Numbered from the stretch's first letter, positions 48,271 through 61,064 are shown. The stretch: 64,000 nt of DNA from Harmothoe impar (GCA_947462335.1 OX381708.1:44271377-44335376); one strand, 5' to 3'. The notes: a model not told the origin generated them from the letters alone. Numbers and translations: made by a program.

Positions 48271-48819
48271 TTGTATGGGTCCACCCCCCCCCCCTGTATT
48301 ACATTTTTCTTTTTAAAATTTGGCCCAACCCTATAGAGAGAGCTATATATCCCATAATTTTTAGAATACATTGTGATTAGACTAGAAAATGGACTTTGGC
48401 ACCTGGCCTATCTGGACAAAACCCCAGATATATATCCTGTATCATACTTTGAATAACTATGGTGTTATGTGCATCTGAAGATTTAATAAAATATGTTGAG
48501 GTGAGGCGAGAAAAAGGACTTTCCAGGATTAATAGAATACATTGTGGTTAGGCTACATAAGTACTTTGGCACCTGGACTATCTGGACAGAACCCCAGATA
48601 TATACCCTATATCACTTTTAATAACTATACTGTCATGTGCATCTGTGGAATCAATCAAATGCAGGATAATGGGTGGTAAGGAGAAAAAGGGACTTTGGCA
48701 CCTGGACTACTTTAAAAAAAAATCATACATCATAATTTGAATAATTTGGTTTAATGTGCATAATTATATCTAAAAATAAAATATAATTATTGCAAAATGT
48801 CTTAAGTTTTCAAGTTAAG

Positions 48820-49128
48820 CCCTCCCTTTTCACTCAGGGCTTTAGAGCCCCACCACCCCACATATGGTGTCATGGTTCCTCCAGCCTCCTCCATCCCCCA
48901 CCAGCCCCCACCAGCTGATAGGGAGCTGTGGTCAGATTATGTAACCGTCCACACAGTGGACGGTCCAGGAACCATCGGGACTAGGGTGCAGATATTATGT
49001 ATATGTACAATTATGATTTTACATATATGTTTTAGAAAACATAATTATGTTAGAACATGACTTTCTTCATTGAAGATGCCGACCTAGGGATACAGTATCC
49101 CATTCCTAAATACTAAGTATGCGATTTT
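48820..49128. other. No gene recognised
   Basis: Sequence right of the foldback with a CACAGTGGACGG-type short inverted pair near 48945 but no exon. Confidence 0.35.
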
Positions 49129-49134
49129 CTGGCA

Positions 49135-49445
49135 CAGGCCCGTAACTAGCGCTCTTCGCGAGGTGGTTCGTTTTTGGATATGGTGGAACTTGACATGATT
49201 ATTTCAAATATGAGTTGGAACTTTGTCTAATATATTTAAAGAGAAGGCTGAGTTTCGTGTATCTAATCATTCTTTCATAGTTTTCTCTCTAGAATCCTTA
49301 ATAATTGTCCGATTGACAAGCCGTAAAAAATGAGATGGAGACAATTATTTCCTCTTTACAGTCAGCTAGGGTGGAACACTTTTCCTGCTTCAGGGAGGTG
49401 GGGTGGTTCGTTCGAAACGACGAACCCCCCCTAGTTACGGGCCTG
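49135..49445. mobile_element. 311-bp DNA transposon (MITE) with 6-bp target duplication
   Basis: Perfect 15-bp ends CAGGCCCGTAACTAG and complement, flanked by CTGGCA at 49129-49134 and 49446-49451. An interior block near 49290-49335 matches, in reverse, sequence just inside the left end of the 2.9-kb element at 53178. Confidence 0.8.
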
Positions 49446-50437
49446 CTGGCAGTCGGTCTATTGTAGGTTGAGGGACAGGTGGCGGGAGTGGTGAGGGGGG
49501 GGGGAGGGGGTAGGTTGTTGGCTGTGAGTGACTCATCCTATCAATAAACACTGACCTGCTCAGATACTGCTCACACCTCAGTGACCCCGGCCAGTTCACA
49601 CGTTAATAAACCTCCTACAGCACGTACCCACACATAGAACAACACACGTTATGGGCACTACAATAAAGCTGTATTATAAGCGTTATCTTTCTATGCCCTT
49701 TGGAGCTTTATTTAAACTAGAAAAGGGACAATTCGTTTATGGAATTGAGTCAGCCGAGTCCCTAACTACTTTATGCCATTAAACCTTTTTAGGTCGAATA
49801 CGGTATATATATGGAGTATTAACATGTCTTCTTCCCTTCTTATGAATTATGAAGTATTCACTCTCGCAGTAAGCATAGGAGGCACCTGTTTAAATGGTAA
49901 ATACAGAACATCCCAGTCCCACCTCTATATTATATTGTGACAGTACCAGACACATTCTGTTTCATGGTAATGTGAATGATATGTCATATATACACCGTCT
50001 GCTCTGGTTGTTGTGCAGGTTGTATAGTATTAGTAACAATCACGCAATGCCCCGGTAAAAGGCCAATGTCATTTCCCATAGTAGAGACCATTGCGAAAGC
50101 CCTAGCTAAAATAATTTCTCCAGAATTTGTGTTGTAAAAATAAGACAAACCGCAGACTTTTGAAATGCAAGATTTCTATATGCAGTGTCATGAGATCACG
50201 GCATGTCCCATTGCTGTCACGCTGGATTTATGCATCATGTGCCCCAATAGGCACTAGGATTTATGAGACAATTTTTAGCGCCGACAAAACTGTGTTTTTT
50301 TCCGACGCTAAAACAGTCAAAAAAATCCTAGTGGACATAGGTATCTCATAGAGATAAGTAACAAATGAAAATGAACCCTGCAGACATGGTGCCATCCTTA
50401 CAGGGTTAATCTGACATGTATTGTCCTTGTGTTGCAG

Positions 50438-50548
50438 TTGCTGTTAATAGACAGCCGGTCGTTCCTGGAGTACAACACACACCATATCTGTGGTGCCGTC
50501 AACGTGTGCTGCTCCAAGCTCGTCAAACGCCGCCTCCAACAGGACAAG
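50438..50548 (+). CDS. DUSP8/16: MAP-kinase phosphatase (DUSP8/16 type), second coding exon
   Basis: Acceptor GTTGCAG at 50431-50437, donor GTAAGC at 50549, 37 codons in phase 0. The peptide contains LLLIDSRSFLEYNTHHI, the first strands of the rhodanese-like domain, and CCSKLVKRRLQQDK. KRRL with the flanking hydrophobics is the kinase-interaction motif, and this stretch is almost word for word that of vertebrate DUSP8 and DUSP16. The rest of the rhodanese domain and the catalytic HCxxGxxRS domain are not found downstream in the window, so the gene is partial here, with its next exon more than 13 kb away or missed. The preceding intron is 12.9 kb and packed with repeats. Confidence 0.85.
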
Positions 50549-50615
50549 GTAAGCTAAACTATAAACATGAAAAATATCTCAAGGATGGTCTCTGAGCAAT
50601 GATACTGTGTTTAGG

Positions 50616-50722
50616 GGCGGCCCTGGAATTTAGGGTTGGGGTGGGGTAGGGGGGGAGTCAAAATATGTTTAGAAATTTCGTTAAAAAGATACGGAAATGG
50701 ATCCCCCACCCCCCTGATGTTG
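50616..50722. mobile_element. Degraded GGATCC-type MITE
   Basis: Left AGGGGCGGCCCTGGAATTT and right GAAATGGATCCCCCACC resemble the ends of the 37959-38094 element. It starts 70 bases after the phosphatase exon. Confidence 0.4.
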
Positions 50723-53171
50723 TATGGATAGTCACTCTTCATGTATCTATTTGCATGTGGACTTCCATTGGGGGTCCCAGTTCTGCAGTTCTGTTTATGC
50801 TACCTTTCTCCGACCATGACATACAGAAAACTCCTTGAAATGAGTATCCTGAGTTACACCAAAGTTTGATTAGCTCACCAAATTAAAAAAGTGGGGTTTA
50901 ATATCGAACTTGTATAGCTATATATTATATATATAGAGGTACCCCGCCCCCCTTCCCTTGACCCAGTGTACCTAAACACCCTGTCAGGTAAATCCAGGTA
51001 ACTCCCGTACATGAGTTAAACACCCCACTAGGGGCCGCCACCGGAGCCTCTTCCCGGCATTCACCTCCACCCTTCCCACAATTCTCGGGTATCATGTTCG
51101 TCATGTGACCTCCAGACCGCCAAGGTCACGTGGGTGGTCACACTGCCCGCAGGGGGTCGTGGAGGCACTCTCCAAGCAGAGATGAAGAAGTATTGTTTGA
51201 AGTGTTCTGGGGTGGAAGATCTGTATGGAGAGGGGGGTGGTTGCCCTGTGATGCGGTTGGAGAAGTATGCCTGCTATGAGGAAGGCCCCACCAGTGTAGA
51301 CAGATACCAGACGGGCTACAACACGCTCCGGAGTGTCACTTATACCCCCTATCGTTCCCTATGGAAACTGTACTAATCAAAGAAAGATCTGATTTAAATG
51401 TTTCATCGCTGTCTGATGTGGCATGAAACACACCCGAGGAGTCGTCAAGGGAGAAATGATATTCCCCAACAGTCAATAACTCTTTCTGAACATGCCCGTT
51501 TAACAAGAATGGAAATGCCCGTTTCTATCTTTCGGACATGTAGCTAAAGGGTTATAAAGTCATGTATGGAAACCCTGTAACATGTGGTAATGCTGGTGTG
51601 TTCGTGTAATTTGTCAAGATATTGCAAATCCAGGAAGAAGGCAAAGGAAAATCACCGTAAGTTATATCGCTTGTTAACCGTGGTAAAATATAGTGACTAA
51701 AACCTAAAACAGACTACAAAATTTAATAGAAAAGAGCCCAGAAACCGTGAGTTGTACTGCTCCCTTTTCTTCAAATAACTATGCCCCCTCTGTCTGAGAT
51801 CGTTGCCTGCATCTCTGCCTTATTTGAAGCCTCATTGTAAGACAGCACTTTTGAAATAAGGATTGATTTTGCGGGTTAACCCCCCCCCCCCCCCCCCCCC
51901 CCCCGCACAGAGAGATAGGGGACTAGATAGATACGGACATATTCCTACAACCTCACTCACCCTTTCCCCTGTACCATGGCTATCTTTGATGGGTCGCTGC
52001 TCAAAGGCAGGGGTGAGACCCAGGGTCATTCTATGACAGTCAGATTCAATAAAACCCCTGGAAAACGGGAAGAAAGAAGGGGTGCGGCAGATGACTATGA
52101 CTCAGGCCACAACAATGGGAAGACACGGGGCGACACTTGGCGGCAGAGGCGCTAACTACGGACGCCCGATAAGATACCATGCGCGCGCACACACCCTGAT
52201 AACCGACCCAGCCGGTGAGGGCGCTGCCATCGGCGTGTGTCATGTGATCAGCGCGGGGGTCATGTGACGCTTTGTACGGCACAAACGGGCGCATCCCGGC
52301 CGTGCGGCGGAACCCGGGGCATTCTGAACGCGACACGTTGTGCACAAAAATGATAGGTTCGCTCAAAGGCCAAAATGTTGTTGACAATGTCCCGCGAGTC
52401 TTTCCACTGACTCTTTCCTGGAAGACCTTTCCCACGTTTTTATATCTCATGGCATATTTTTCTGATTCACATGATGGGGGTGACTTGTGTCTACATCTGT
52501 TTTTTTGCATGTAATCTGGGATAGTTTTGAAAATACATTCATGCATAGTCCTATTGCCTGTACGATTTTCCAAGTTTCAAGATCATGAAACTAGTCGTGT
52601 ATATAGGATTATCTGGTTGATTTACCTCTGCATAAAATCAGCGATATATTTACACAGTGACACCAGCTTGATCTGCAGCCCAAACCTCATTGAGAGAGTA
52701 GCTTGAAATTATTATGGTCTTATATATTGACTGAGGTCTAAGTTACATGTATAAGTGCATCACATACTTGTAGGCTCTACATGAATATTATCAGCCATGA
52801 TATATCCCATTAAAATTCACATTGGACCTTCCATTTTAACAAGCTACATGCATGCCTAAATCACCATGCTTTAACCATTTAATAGCAATCGGGTAAAGCA
52901 CCATGCTTTAAACTAAGCTATATGTGCACTGCAATACCATAAAACGACATGCAGTAGTGTGAAGAACGGAGGATAGTGGTGGAACTAATACAGTTGTTTA
53001 CATGCATGTACAACAATAAACACCATATATTGATACCCAAAGATAGTCCATGGCAGGGTCTATGACGAAAGGCTGCTTCTAATTTCATCACAAGTTGCAA
53101 ATGCATGCCTGATGGCCACACCCATGCACCTATGAATGGAGCCACTGGTAGTTTCTAATGCTGATTTCACC
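50723..53171. other. No exon recognised; regulatory-like CpG patches
   Basis: GTCACGTG lies near 51125 and a perfect M-box-like GTCATGTGAC at 52259-52268, within CpG-rich DNA at 52080-52340. An oligo(C) run is at 51880-51904. No coding exon is supported. Confidence 0.4.
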
Positions 53172-53803
53172 ATCTTGCAGGCCCGTAGCCAGGGGGGTGA
53201 CTTGGGGTACTCGTCACCCCCCCACGGACCCCCAGAGAGAAAAAGGTCCACATTTTGGACCTCTAGACACTAGCTTTCTAGAGGTTTTCGCGGCTTGTAA
53301 ATCGGACAATTATTAAGGATTTTACAGAGTCAAACTTTAAAATTGAATTTTTGAATACCTGCAAATACAATTCACTAAATGCTATAATAGATATTTCATC
53401 CTATTGGAACTTAGGGAACTTCTATGGAGCAAGGACTGTCGATGGTGTGGGACCTTGGGGGGGGGGGGTGACCTAGGTGGGAAACTTCTAGGGAGGGAGG
53501 TCCATGGATGGTGTGGGACCTTGGGGGTGACCTTTGGGGGTGACCTAGGTGGGGAACTTCTAGAGAGCGAGCACCATGCGTGTTGTGGGACCTTTTGGGG
53601 GTGACCTAGGTGGGGAACTTCTAGGGAGCGAGCACCATGGGTGTTGTGGAACCTTGTGGACCTTTGGGGGTGACCTAGGGGGGGGGGTGGAAACTTCTGG
53701 GGAGTGAGGACTGGCAATGCTGTGGGACCTTCTGTGGGACCTTCTAGGGAGGGAGGTCCATGGATGGTGTGGGACCTTGGGGGTGACTTTTGGGGGTGAC
53801 CTA

Positions 53804-54371
53804 GTCTCAACGTCAGACCAATGTTGCGTCTGCCCGTTAGGGGGCGGGAGGGGCGCCTTACATAGGTCTGACCGTGGGGTCGAAAGTACACCCAATTTTG
53901 ACGATTTATAAAAACATTTTTAACAATAGATGCTGGGCATCATTTTATGATTCTAAATAAGGATTCGATTGTGTTATCAATTTGAAAAATAGTGATGAAT
54001 AAGCATAATGAATTAGTCAACAAAGAGCTGTCATGTCATGGCCATGTGCTTCGCTCCATCGGCGGCCTATGGAGAATGCATGCATTATCGCCCACAGAAG
54101 GAAAATGTCCTTTTTCTCCCTTACCGCTTGTGTCATATCGATGTCATTTGAAACATTGCTTGATTACATCATAATGAGCACTCGGTTTAAATGACATCAA
54201 TATGACACTAGTAGAACACCCCAAACTGACATTGTTTACACTATTAAACTCTTAAGTACTACGGTTCTTCTGCGTCTCGTCGGGGGCGCCGTCATGCAGG
54301 CAGTCAGACCTATGTAAGGAGCCCTTCCCGCCCCCTAACGGGCAGACGCAACATTGGTCTGACGTTGAGAC
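53804..54371. mobile_element. Tc1/mariner-like MITE with ~70-bp inverted ends
   Basis: Ends start GTCTCAACGTCAGACC. The left arm 53804-53873 and right arm 54303-54371 match as inverted copies with about two mismatches. TA lies at 53802-53803 and 54372-54373. The interior has a second inverted pair, TGTCATATCGATGTCATTT / AAATGACATCAATATGACA. Confidence 0.8.
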
Positions 54372-54794
54372 TAGGGGTGACCTAGGTGGGGAACTTCTAG
54401 GGAGTGAGGTCCATGGGTGTTGTGGGACCTTTGAGGGACATTTGTGGGTGACCTAGGTGGGGAACTTCTAGGGAGCGAGCACCATGCATGCTGTGGGACC
54501 TTGGGGGGTGACCTAGGTGGGAATTTTCTAGGGAGGGAGGTCCATGGATGGTGTGGGACCTTGGGGGTGACTTTTGGGGGTGACCTAGGTGGGGAACTTC
54601 TAGGGAGTGAGGTCCATGGGTGTTGTGGGACCTTTGAGGGACATTTGTGGGTGACCTAGGTGGGGAACTTCTAGGGAGCGAGCACCATGCATGCTGTGGG
54701 ACCTTGGGGGTTGACCTAGGTGGGAAACTTCTAGGGAGGGAGGTCCATGGATGGTGTGGACCTTGGGGGTGACCTTTGGGGGTGACCTACGTCT

Positions 54795-55141
54795 GAGATA
54801 TTAAAGGCCGTGGTTTGTCTGGCCCTGCCAACTATGGTACTCGCCCAGGTATGTAGGGCCAGGCAAATAAAAGAACACTTGCTATCCTTTGAAAAGAGTA
54901 GGGGACGTGCCCCGGTAGCGGTTTTCTCCCTCACCTCATAGATGCGGTCATTCATTTCATAGATTCGATCATCCATAGATGCAGTCACTGCTGTATTGGG
55001 CAAGCAGCATATAAATACCTGTCCTACTACTGCAAGGCAGACTACCACTATTTGTGGATGACTCCTTGCCAACTTTAGATGTCCCGTGAGGTACTTGATG
55101 TATGTCTGGACGTTAAACAAATCAATCAATCAATCAATCAA
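54795..55141 (+). mobile_element. SINE/LINE-tail-like insert ending in (TCAA)n
   Basis: Non-repetitive sequence interrupts the minisatellite and ends GACGTTAAACAAATCAATCA with further TCAA units. A short-repeat tail after GTTAAAC is common in invertebrate SINE and LINE 3' ends. No clear polymerase III boxes were found. Confidence 0.5.
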
Positions 55142-55847
55142 TTCTAGGGAGTGAGGTCCATGGGTGTTGTGGGACCTTTGAGGGTGACCTAGGTGGGAAA
55201 CTTCTAGGGAGGGAGGTCCATGCATGGTGTGGGACCTTTGGGGGACCTTTGGGGGTGACTTAGGTGGGGAAATTCTAGGGAGCGAGGTCCATGGGTGTTG
55301 TGGGACCTTGGTAGGAACTTTTGGGGGTGACCTGGGTCAGGAAATTCTAGGGAACAAAGACCATAGATGGTGTTGGACCTTGGGAGGGGATCTTTGGAGT
55401 TGACCTAGGTGGAGACCTTTTGGGGTGACCTAGATGAAACATCTAGGGAGCAAGGACTGTCCTTGGTGTGGGACCTTGGGGGGGGGGGACCTTTGGGGGT
55501 GACCTAGACAGGGAACTTCTAGGGACTGAGAACTGGCAATGGTGTGGGACCTTGGTGGAACCTCTGGGGGTGACCCAAAGGCAATGGGAATGGAAATAGC
55601 CTCCCAGAGGGATGGTCAGAGACATGGAGGCATATGGAGGGAGAGGTGTAGGACTATCCTGAGAAGTAGTATTTGAGAGGCCCATATGTAGGGGAGGGAT
55701 GTTCAAGGAAATTAATGGGCAATATTGTATAAATGAGAACACATCAATCTCTCTATCTACAGCTCTTAAATGCACTAGAATGCATCATTTGATCTCTAAT
55801 ATTCAAAATTTTCTTGTGGGGGAATACCCCCAAACCCCCCTAGCTGC

Positions 55848-55894
55848 CAGATATTGCCCCCCCCCCCGTAGAAATTTCCGGATCCACCCCTGGT
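55848..55894. mobile_element. Isolated end of a GGATCC-type MITE
   Basis: Oligo(C) followed by GAAATTTCCGGATCCACCCCTG, the complement of the family end CAGGGG-N-GGATCC. The other end is not seen. Confidence 0.35.
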
Positions 55895-56066
55895 CAATCA
55901 GTATGGTAGGTGAAAATTACACACCTTAGCTGTGGAATATTAGATGCCAAAATGCATCAGAACCATTGAAATCTAGTTATTTCAAATTTTCCGGGATGGT
56001 AAAAGGTCCACTTTTGGAGCCAGGTCACCCCCCCCATCTGGAGGTCTGGATACGGGCCTGATCTTG

Positions 56067-59000
56067 ACATTTGGAGAGCAGCCATTCAATAGCCATCGGG
56101 GAGATCCATTGGGATTACAGTCAGACGTGGCAGAGCCAGAAAAAAAGACAAGTGGACGAAATTAATATCGAGCGTTAGTGCCTTTATTAAATGCCCTGCA
56201 CTCACTAGACTTATACAAAATGAAGTTTTTAGTCCAAGCGTTGTTTGATAAAAGATCTGGTAGACCCTTCACTCATAGAAGATGGACGATAAAATCTAAT
56301 AATGGTGTCACTCAGATGTTTTCCATCGAAAACAAACCAGAATAGATAAATAGTCGGCACCTCTAAACATAGTGTAGCAGCAGCTGTGGTGGACGACGTC
56401 AGTTTCTATTTTGGTTCCTTATGGTAATCGATAAACCAGGTATTGCACCATGCCCTGGACGTGCAGCCAACTGTGTCTACAGGCCATTCTGCACAACACA
56501 TTACTTCCGTGTTTGTGTTGGCCTAAACAGACATTATCCCCACTCTACCTTGATAAAAGACAGCATGGCCAGGTCCAGGTTTTCCCGAGGTTTTCCTAAG
56601 AATATATAATAAATGGCATACTTGGGAATAAATGGATGGTACATATATCCTGTGATCAGGATATTGCCCAATAATACTTTAAAGAGATATCCAATAAGAT
56701 AAACACGTACTCGCAGCCCCCCCCCCCGCGTTTCCAGTGGATATTAAAAAAAACAAGCAATACGACTATACACATATTGTGTTCATCACGTGGATATAAC
56801 CTTTAGACAATGGCATAATAATCCAGTCTGGCATCCGTCATGTGAGAAGACCTCCTATCTATATGTGCATATTGATAGAATGTGTACAAAAAGCAGGATG
56901 ATTCTGTGGTTAACCATGTGGTTGGTCCTGTGAATAGGTCACTGCTCACAAGGACAGGCCAGAGGTCAAGTACTATGTCGCTGTCCGAGCGTTTACGGTC
57001 TGTGGTTTGTCATTGTATACGTGCATCCATTGTCGTGTCATTGTCAGGGTGTCCTATTGGTGGTCAAGCGGAATTTCATAAGGCAGCATTTCTGCTATTA
57101 GTACCACGTTTAAAGAGGGACATTAGTCGCTAGTAATATCAGAAGACATAGGTTACTCATTTAATGCTGTATTAAATTCACATTCAAGTCATGGCAATAT
57201 TTATTGAAACAGTGTATTTCGATACTTTCTCCAATATTATAAGTACGACTCTCTAAGGATACTTAAGGAAACTGAAGTCATGCACAAACATTTTCCTCCG
57301 CGGGTATATTGAAAATAAAAGTTACATCGTGTATGGGGAGCAGCTGATCGATAGAAATCTCAATAGATTTTGTGCTAGTAGGCCTAGCTGATACTGCCAA
57401 TAGCATGACACAAGCTAATTTCGGTCCATTCTGTACTTCGTAAAGTAACCCAGCAATCTGCATGTGGGGGCCTGCGCACTTCCCACTTTACCGTGACATA
57501 TATTTGTGATGACGGGAACTGCTGGTACTATTTAACATCATACAATTATGATAATGATTAATAATACATAAAAATGCATCCTCATACAGGCATTCGTGTG
57601 TAACTGCAATTTGTAAAGGAAAAAAAAAGTTTGCTTTATTTAATTAAGCTTACCACGTAAATAGCAGTATGCAATGTGAGGTTACTGACTATATAGGGTA
57701 CAACAGTCCATATCTAGTACATTGTATCATCATGGTAGTGTAGTTGATGAAGTATAACTACATCACACCAGAGACCTACAGATCTGTAGGTCTCTGATCA
57801 CACGTAGTATACATATCCTGTTCAGATCTATGTAGAGGTGTCGATGAGTGATGCCCATGATTCACTTGATAAGAGATTTTTTTACATTGACAACCATAAC
57901 CACAAATCCTGAATAGTATGCCCCTGTATGATCTGTGGTAGCGGGGGTCATGGGGCCAGCCGGATATGTAAGGTCATTATAACGGTGGGGCATTGGGTAA
58001 TTTGGACCATAATGACGGATGACATTTGCTTGTAATCACAGCATGATATAATTACATGCATAGTAGTCTGGCTCTTATTCCATAATCATTTAAAACCTCC
58101 AAATGTAGGTTTGTACCTGTAGTAAATTATATGACTTCTTTGAAATCGCATGAAAGCTTTACAGCAATGTCCAAATTTCTGGGTCGTTGGCAAGTCTGAA
58201 TTTGAACAAATTAAAACACAGAAAAAATTAATACATGTACATATGAAGAGATTACAAATCCTTTATACCTTAAATCTTTCCCTAGTGACCACGTCCATAT
58301 TAATGTCCCTTGGTATTTTGCCACGTTCACATTGTGGTGAGGGTATTTCAGCTGCTATGTAATGCATGCGGTAACTGTTAGTCATTAGGGTACACATCCA
58401 CCACACACGGACCCAAACCTTCACCTCAAAACTATTTGAAGCATGTGAGCAACTCATACTTACCATGAGCAACTCAGCTCAGTGTGTGTTCGTTCCCATT
58501 GAATGTATACGGCAGCATCGTCACTGGCGACACCTTTATTATGCTTATGATTTCCTCTACCAGTTGGTAATGCAAATTTAAATCACAGCTCACGAGGGAA
58601 GGGTAGAGATTGTTTTGTACCCTTGACTTCGCACATTTGCATGCATGATATATGGGACAGCTCATCCATTCGATGTTGAGGACGGGAGTGACTAATCGCG
58701 CCCTCTCCTGGGAAAGAGGAGAACTCCCACGTCGGTAGTGGGACCCCCAGGTCTTCACTCTCTAGGCATTTGAGCACCCGGTTTGAGCACCTGCTAAAGC
58801 TCTATCATCATACTATATGTTTGGCGACTGTATAGTTTCATGGAACGCTATACACACATATTGCATGTATATCATTTTGTGCAAAAAAAACTAATCCAAA
58901 CCCACACATATAAATAGTAAGCCGATGTCTACTTCAATGTCCCTGGCAAAACGAGTGATGGTTTAGGTGCTTTCATCCGACAAACAGGAATATCCCGATA

Positions 59001-60990
59001 GATCTAATCCGGTTCCAGCAAGTATTCAAACACATATATTTAAAAACACATATAACGGCAAATCCCGATACCAAAAATCCATTTAAATACCATTTAAAGC
59101 GTTTGATGATCGGTTGAAGTTAAAACTTCACATGGCCAGGAGTGGACCATATGGGGCATGCATGGTTGATACTAAAACTGTACAAAACTCAGATGTTGAG
59201 ACCATTAGTGTTTAGCACAGTAAACAGATGAACATGGACAGATGGACATGGACACACTGGTACCACTGGTCCAGTAACCGATGACATCTGGGGTGCACTG
59301 GTCATGTGACTATATGACCTTCTACCTCTGCCCTCTGACCTTCTCAACTCACAGGAACCGGAAGTAACCGATAAACCAGCGGCGTCTCTGGTCACGTGAC
59401 ACAGTTAGACTAAACAGAAAATGAAAGATAACCAAGGCCACTCCAAGTATAAGAGGTTGGACGACTCTCATGAGGGAAGAACAAATATGGGAATTTCTGG
59501 ATTTTCCCCTACTTGTTCCCACTCAAGCATTAACTGGTTACCCATGATAAACGCTGTTGACATGCATTTACGTTATTTCCTCGCAGGATTGGTTTTCTTT
59601 CTATTGTTGGAATCAACAGTGCATGAGACTGGGACTTTTCTGACATTTACTGTTCCAAGAATAGACTATCGCCTTTGGTAATATGCCATGGTCACATCTA
59701 TATGTACGTGTATATCGCCCCTGGATGGACAGGACCGTAGAGGCAAATGCTCTATTAAAATATGGGTAATTTTGGAATTGACTCTCAACCCTCCATTGTT
59801 AAATAATATCAGTCACTCCATAAACCCTACGTCTATAGCTCCGACGTTGATCTTTAATAGGCTTATGAGGCCCCACAATTATAGTGGAATAAATCTAGTT
59901 AGATTAGACAAAAAGACATAAAGTTGCAAATGGGATTGCTTAGATATATGGCATATCGGTTTTGTACATGAACAGAAACTGCCCCTCCCCCTCCACTAGG
60001 TGCGTAGCCTACATACTTGGGCGCCATTCCGGTACACAGACTTGACTCAACAGTTGTTCCCATGGCATAGAAATTCCCTGCAGCAAGCAGAGTCAATTAG
60101 TTCTTGTCCTGTCGAGAAATCATCAATTGATTCAGTTAGTCACAGTGGAAGCTCATAATAGACCAGTTACAGTGTATTGTCTGGGGGTTCCAGAAATCTC
60201 ACGAAAGAGCTCGGTAATGTGCAACAAGGGTGTGCTTCTATGTCGGGAGAGATGGATGGGGCGTTTCTATGCTCCTCACCATGAATGAAATGAATATAAA
60301 GGGAGAAAAGGATGCGGAAAAATAGGCAATTTTCTCACACGTCCTTTCGGCCGCGACCAGCGCGACCTCCAGTGACAGCCGGGGGAAGCTCTGGGTATGA
60401 CTCATCTGAGTGGTTCCCATTTCTTCCACTAGGGGTCACTGCATCTCGGGTGCACGTTCCTCACTCTGGGTGGTTGTACGTGTACATGCTCAGGAATCAT
60501 TCAGAATAATGTTTTATCATGATGAATTCTCCATATTCATCTCTTTAAATATGTTGCATTAGATGTATATATATATTATTGTTGGGGAATACAAAGGATC
60601 AGGTAGAATGTAATTGACTAGGATAACTCATCCATATGCTATATCGATTCATTATGGATTCAAAATATTTGTGAATGAAGCAATTGCAAGCTGAGGGTAC
60701 TGGAATCCCATTTTCCATTATGATGTAAATGAGGTGGCCAGCTCAGAAGGAGAGTCATAAGGCAGATATTAACTCTTACATGCGACCAACCTTCATGAAT
60801 CCTCATTCAAAATGATATAAAAAGGTACAATAAACGAGGATACAAGAGTGCATTTATAAATTCACAAACAACTGCACGTTTTTCAAACATTGACACTATT
60901 AAATGTTATATAAGAGACAATAAAATTATTTGTTTCTGTAGGTGCTTGTCTGTCTTAGTTACAGCAGCATCTAAAGTGTTGTGGTGGGGT
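56067..60990. other. No gene recognised
   Basis: Unique non-coding sequence. It includes the palindrome at 57769-57796, GTCACGTGAC at 59391-59400 and a CCACTAGGGGTCAC word at 60426-60439. Frames up to 94 codons have no recognisable domain or splice context. Confidence 0.4.
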
Positions 60991-61064
60991 GAAGGGAGAG
61001 GATAGAAGACGAGCACCTGCCTGGGCTCTACCTCCCCTGGTGTCATTTGTTAAGATAAAAGATG

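Larger units (their letters stand above)
43940..48810. mobile_element. Giant foldback element, about 4.9 kb
   Basis: Outer arms 43940-44275 and about 48298-48810 are inverted near-identical copies, sharing for example AAACCAAATTATTC, TAGTCCAGGTGCCAAAGTCC and CCACAATGTATT. The left arm is extended by local duplications to about 44640. Between the arms lie a GGGGCCC-rich segment (44655-44960) and two kinds of tandem arrays, present in both orientations. No transposase frame is visible. The architecture resembles foldback (FB/TU-like) elements. Confidence 0.7.
53400..55570 (+). repeat. GGTGACCTAGGTGGGGAACT minisatellite (three blocks)
   Basis: Units of roughly 60-80 bp combine GGTGACCTAGGTGGGGAACT, TCTAGGGAGNGAGGTCCATG and GTGTGGGACCTTGGGG. 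Blocks are 53400-53803, 54372-54794 and 55141-55570. The long Pro/Arg-rich frames on the minus strand come from this repeat. Confidence 0.85.
53178..56060. mobile_element. 2.9-kb composite DNA transposon with 6-bp target duplication
   Basis: Ends CAGGCCCGTAGCCAG and, on the complement of the right, CAGGCCCGTATCCAG (14 of 15). The flanks are ATCTTG at 53172-53177 and 56061-56066. It belongs with 49135-49445. The interior is mostly a GGTGACCTAGGTGGGGAACT-type minisatellite in three blocks, separated by a Tc1-like MITE (53804-54371) and a SINE-like insert (about 54795-55141). No transposase is visible. Confidence 0.78.

Noticed and set aside
51134..51376. 80-codon frame downstream of the phosphatase exon
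   Set aside because: It does not resemble the next part of the DUSP rhodanese domain and lacks a fitting acceptor.
53382..53895. Pro/Arg-rich minus-strand frames of 111-169 codons
   Set aside because: They come from the GGTGACCTAGG minisatellite and the Tc1-like MITE arm.
59421..59681. 86-codon frame with a hydrophobic stretch after a CACGTG site
   Set aside because: No splice context, domain or similarity that I recognise; length is within chance.
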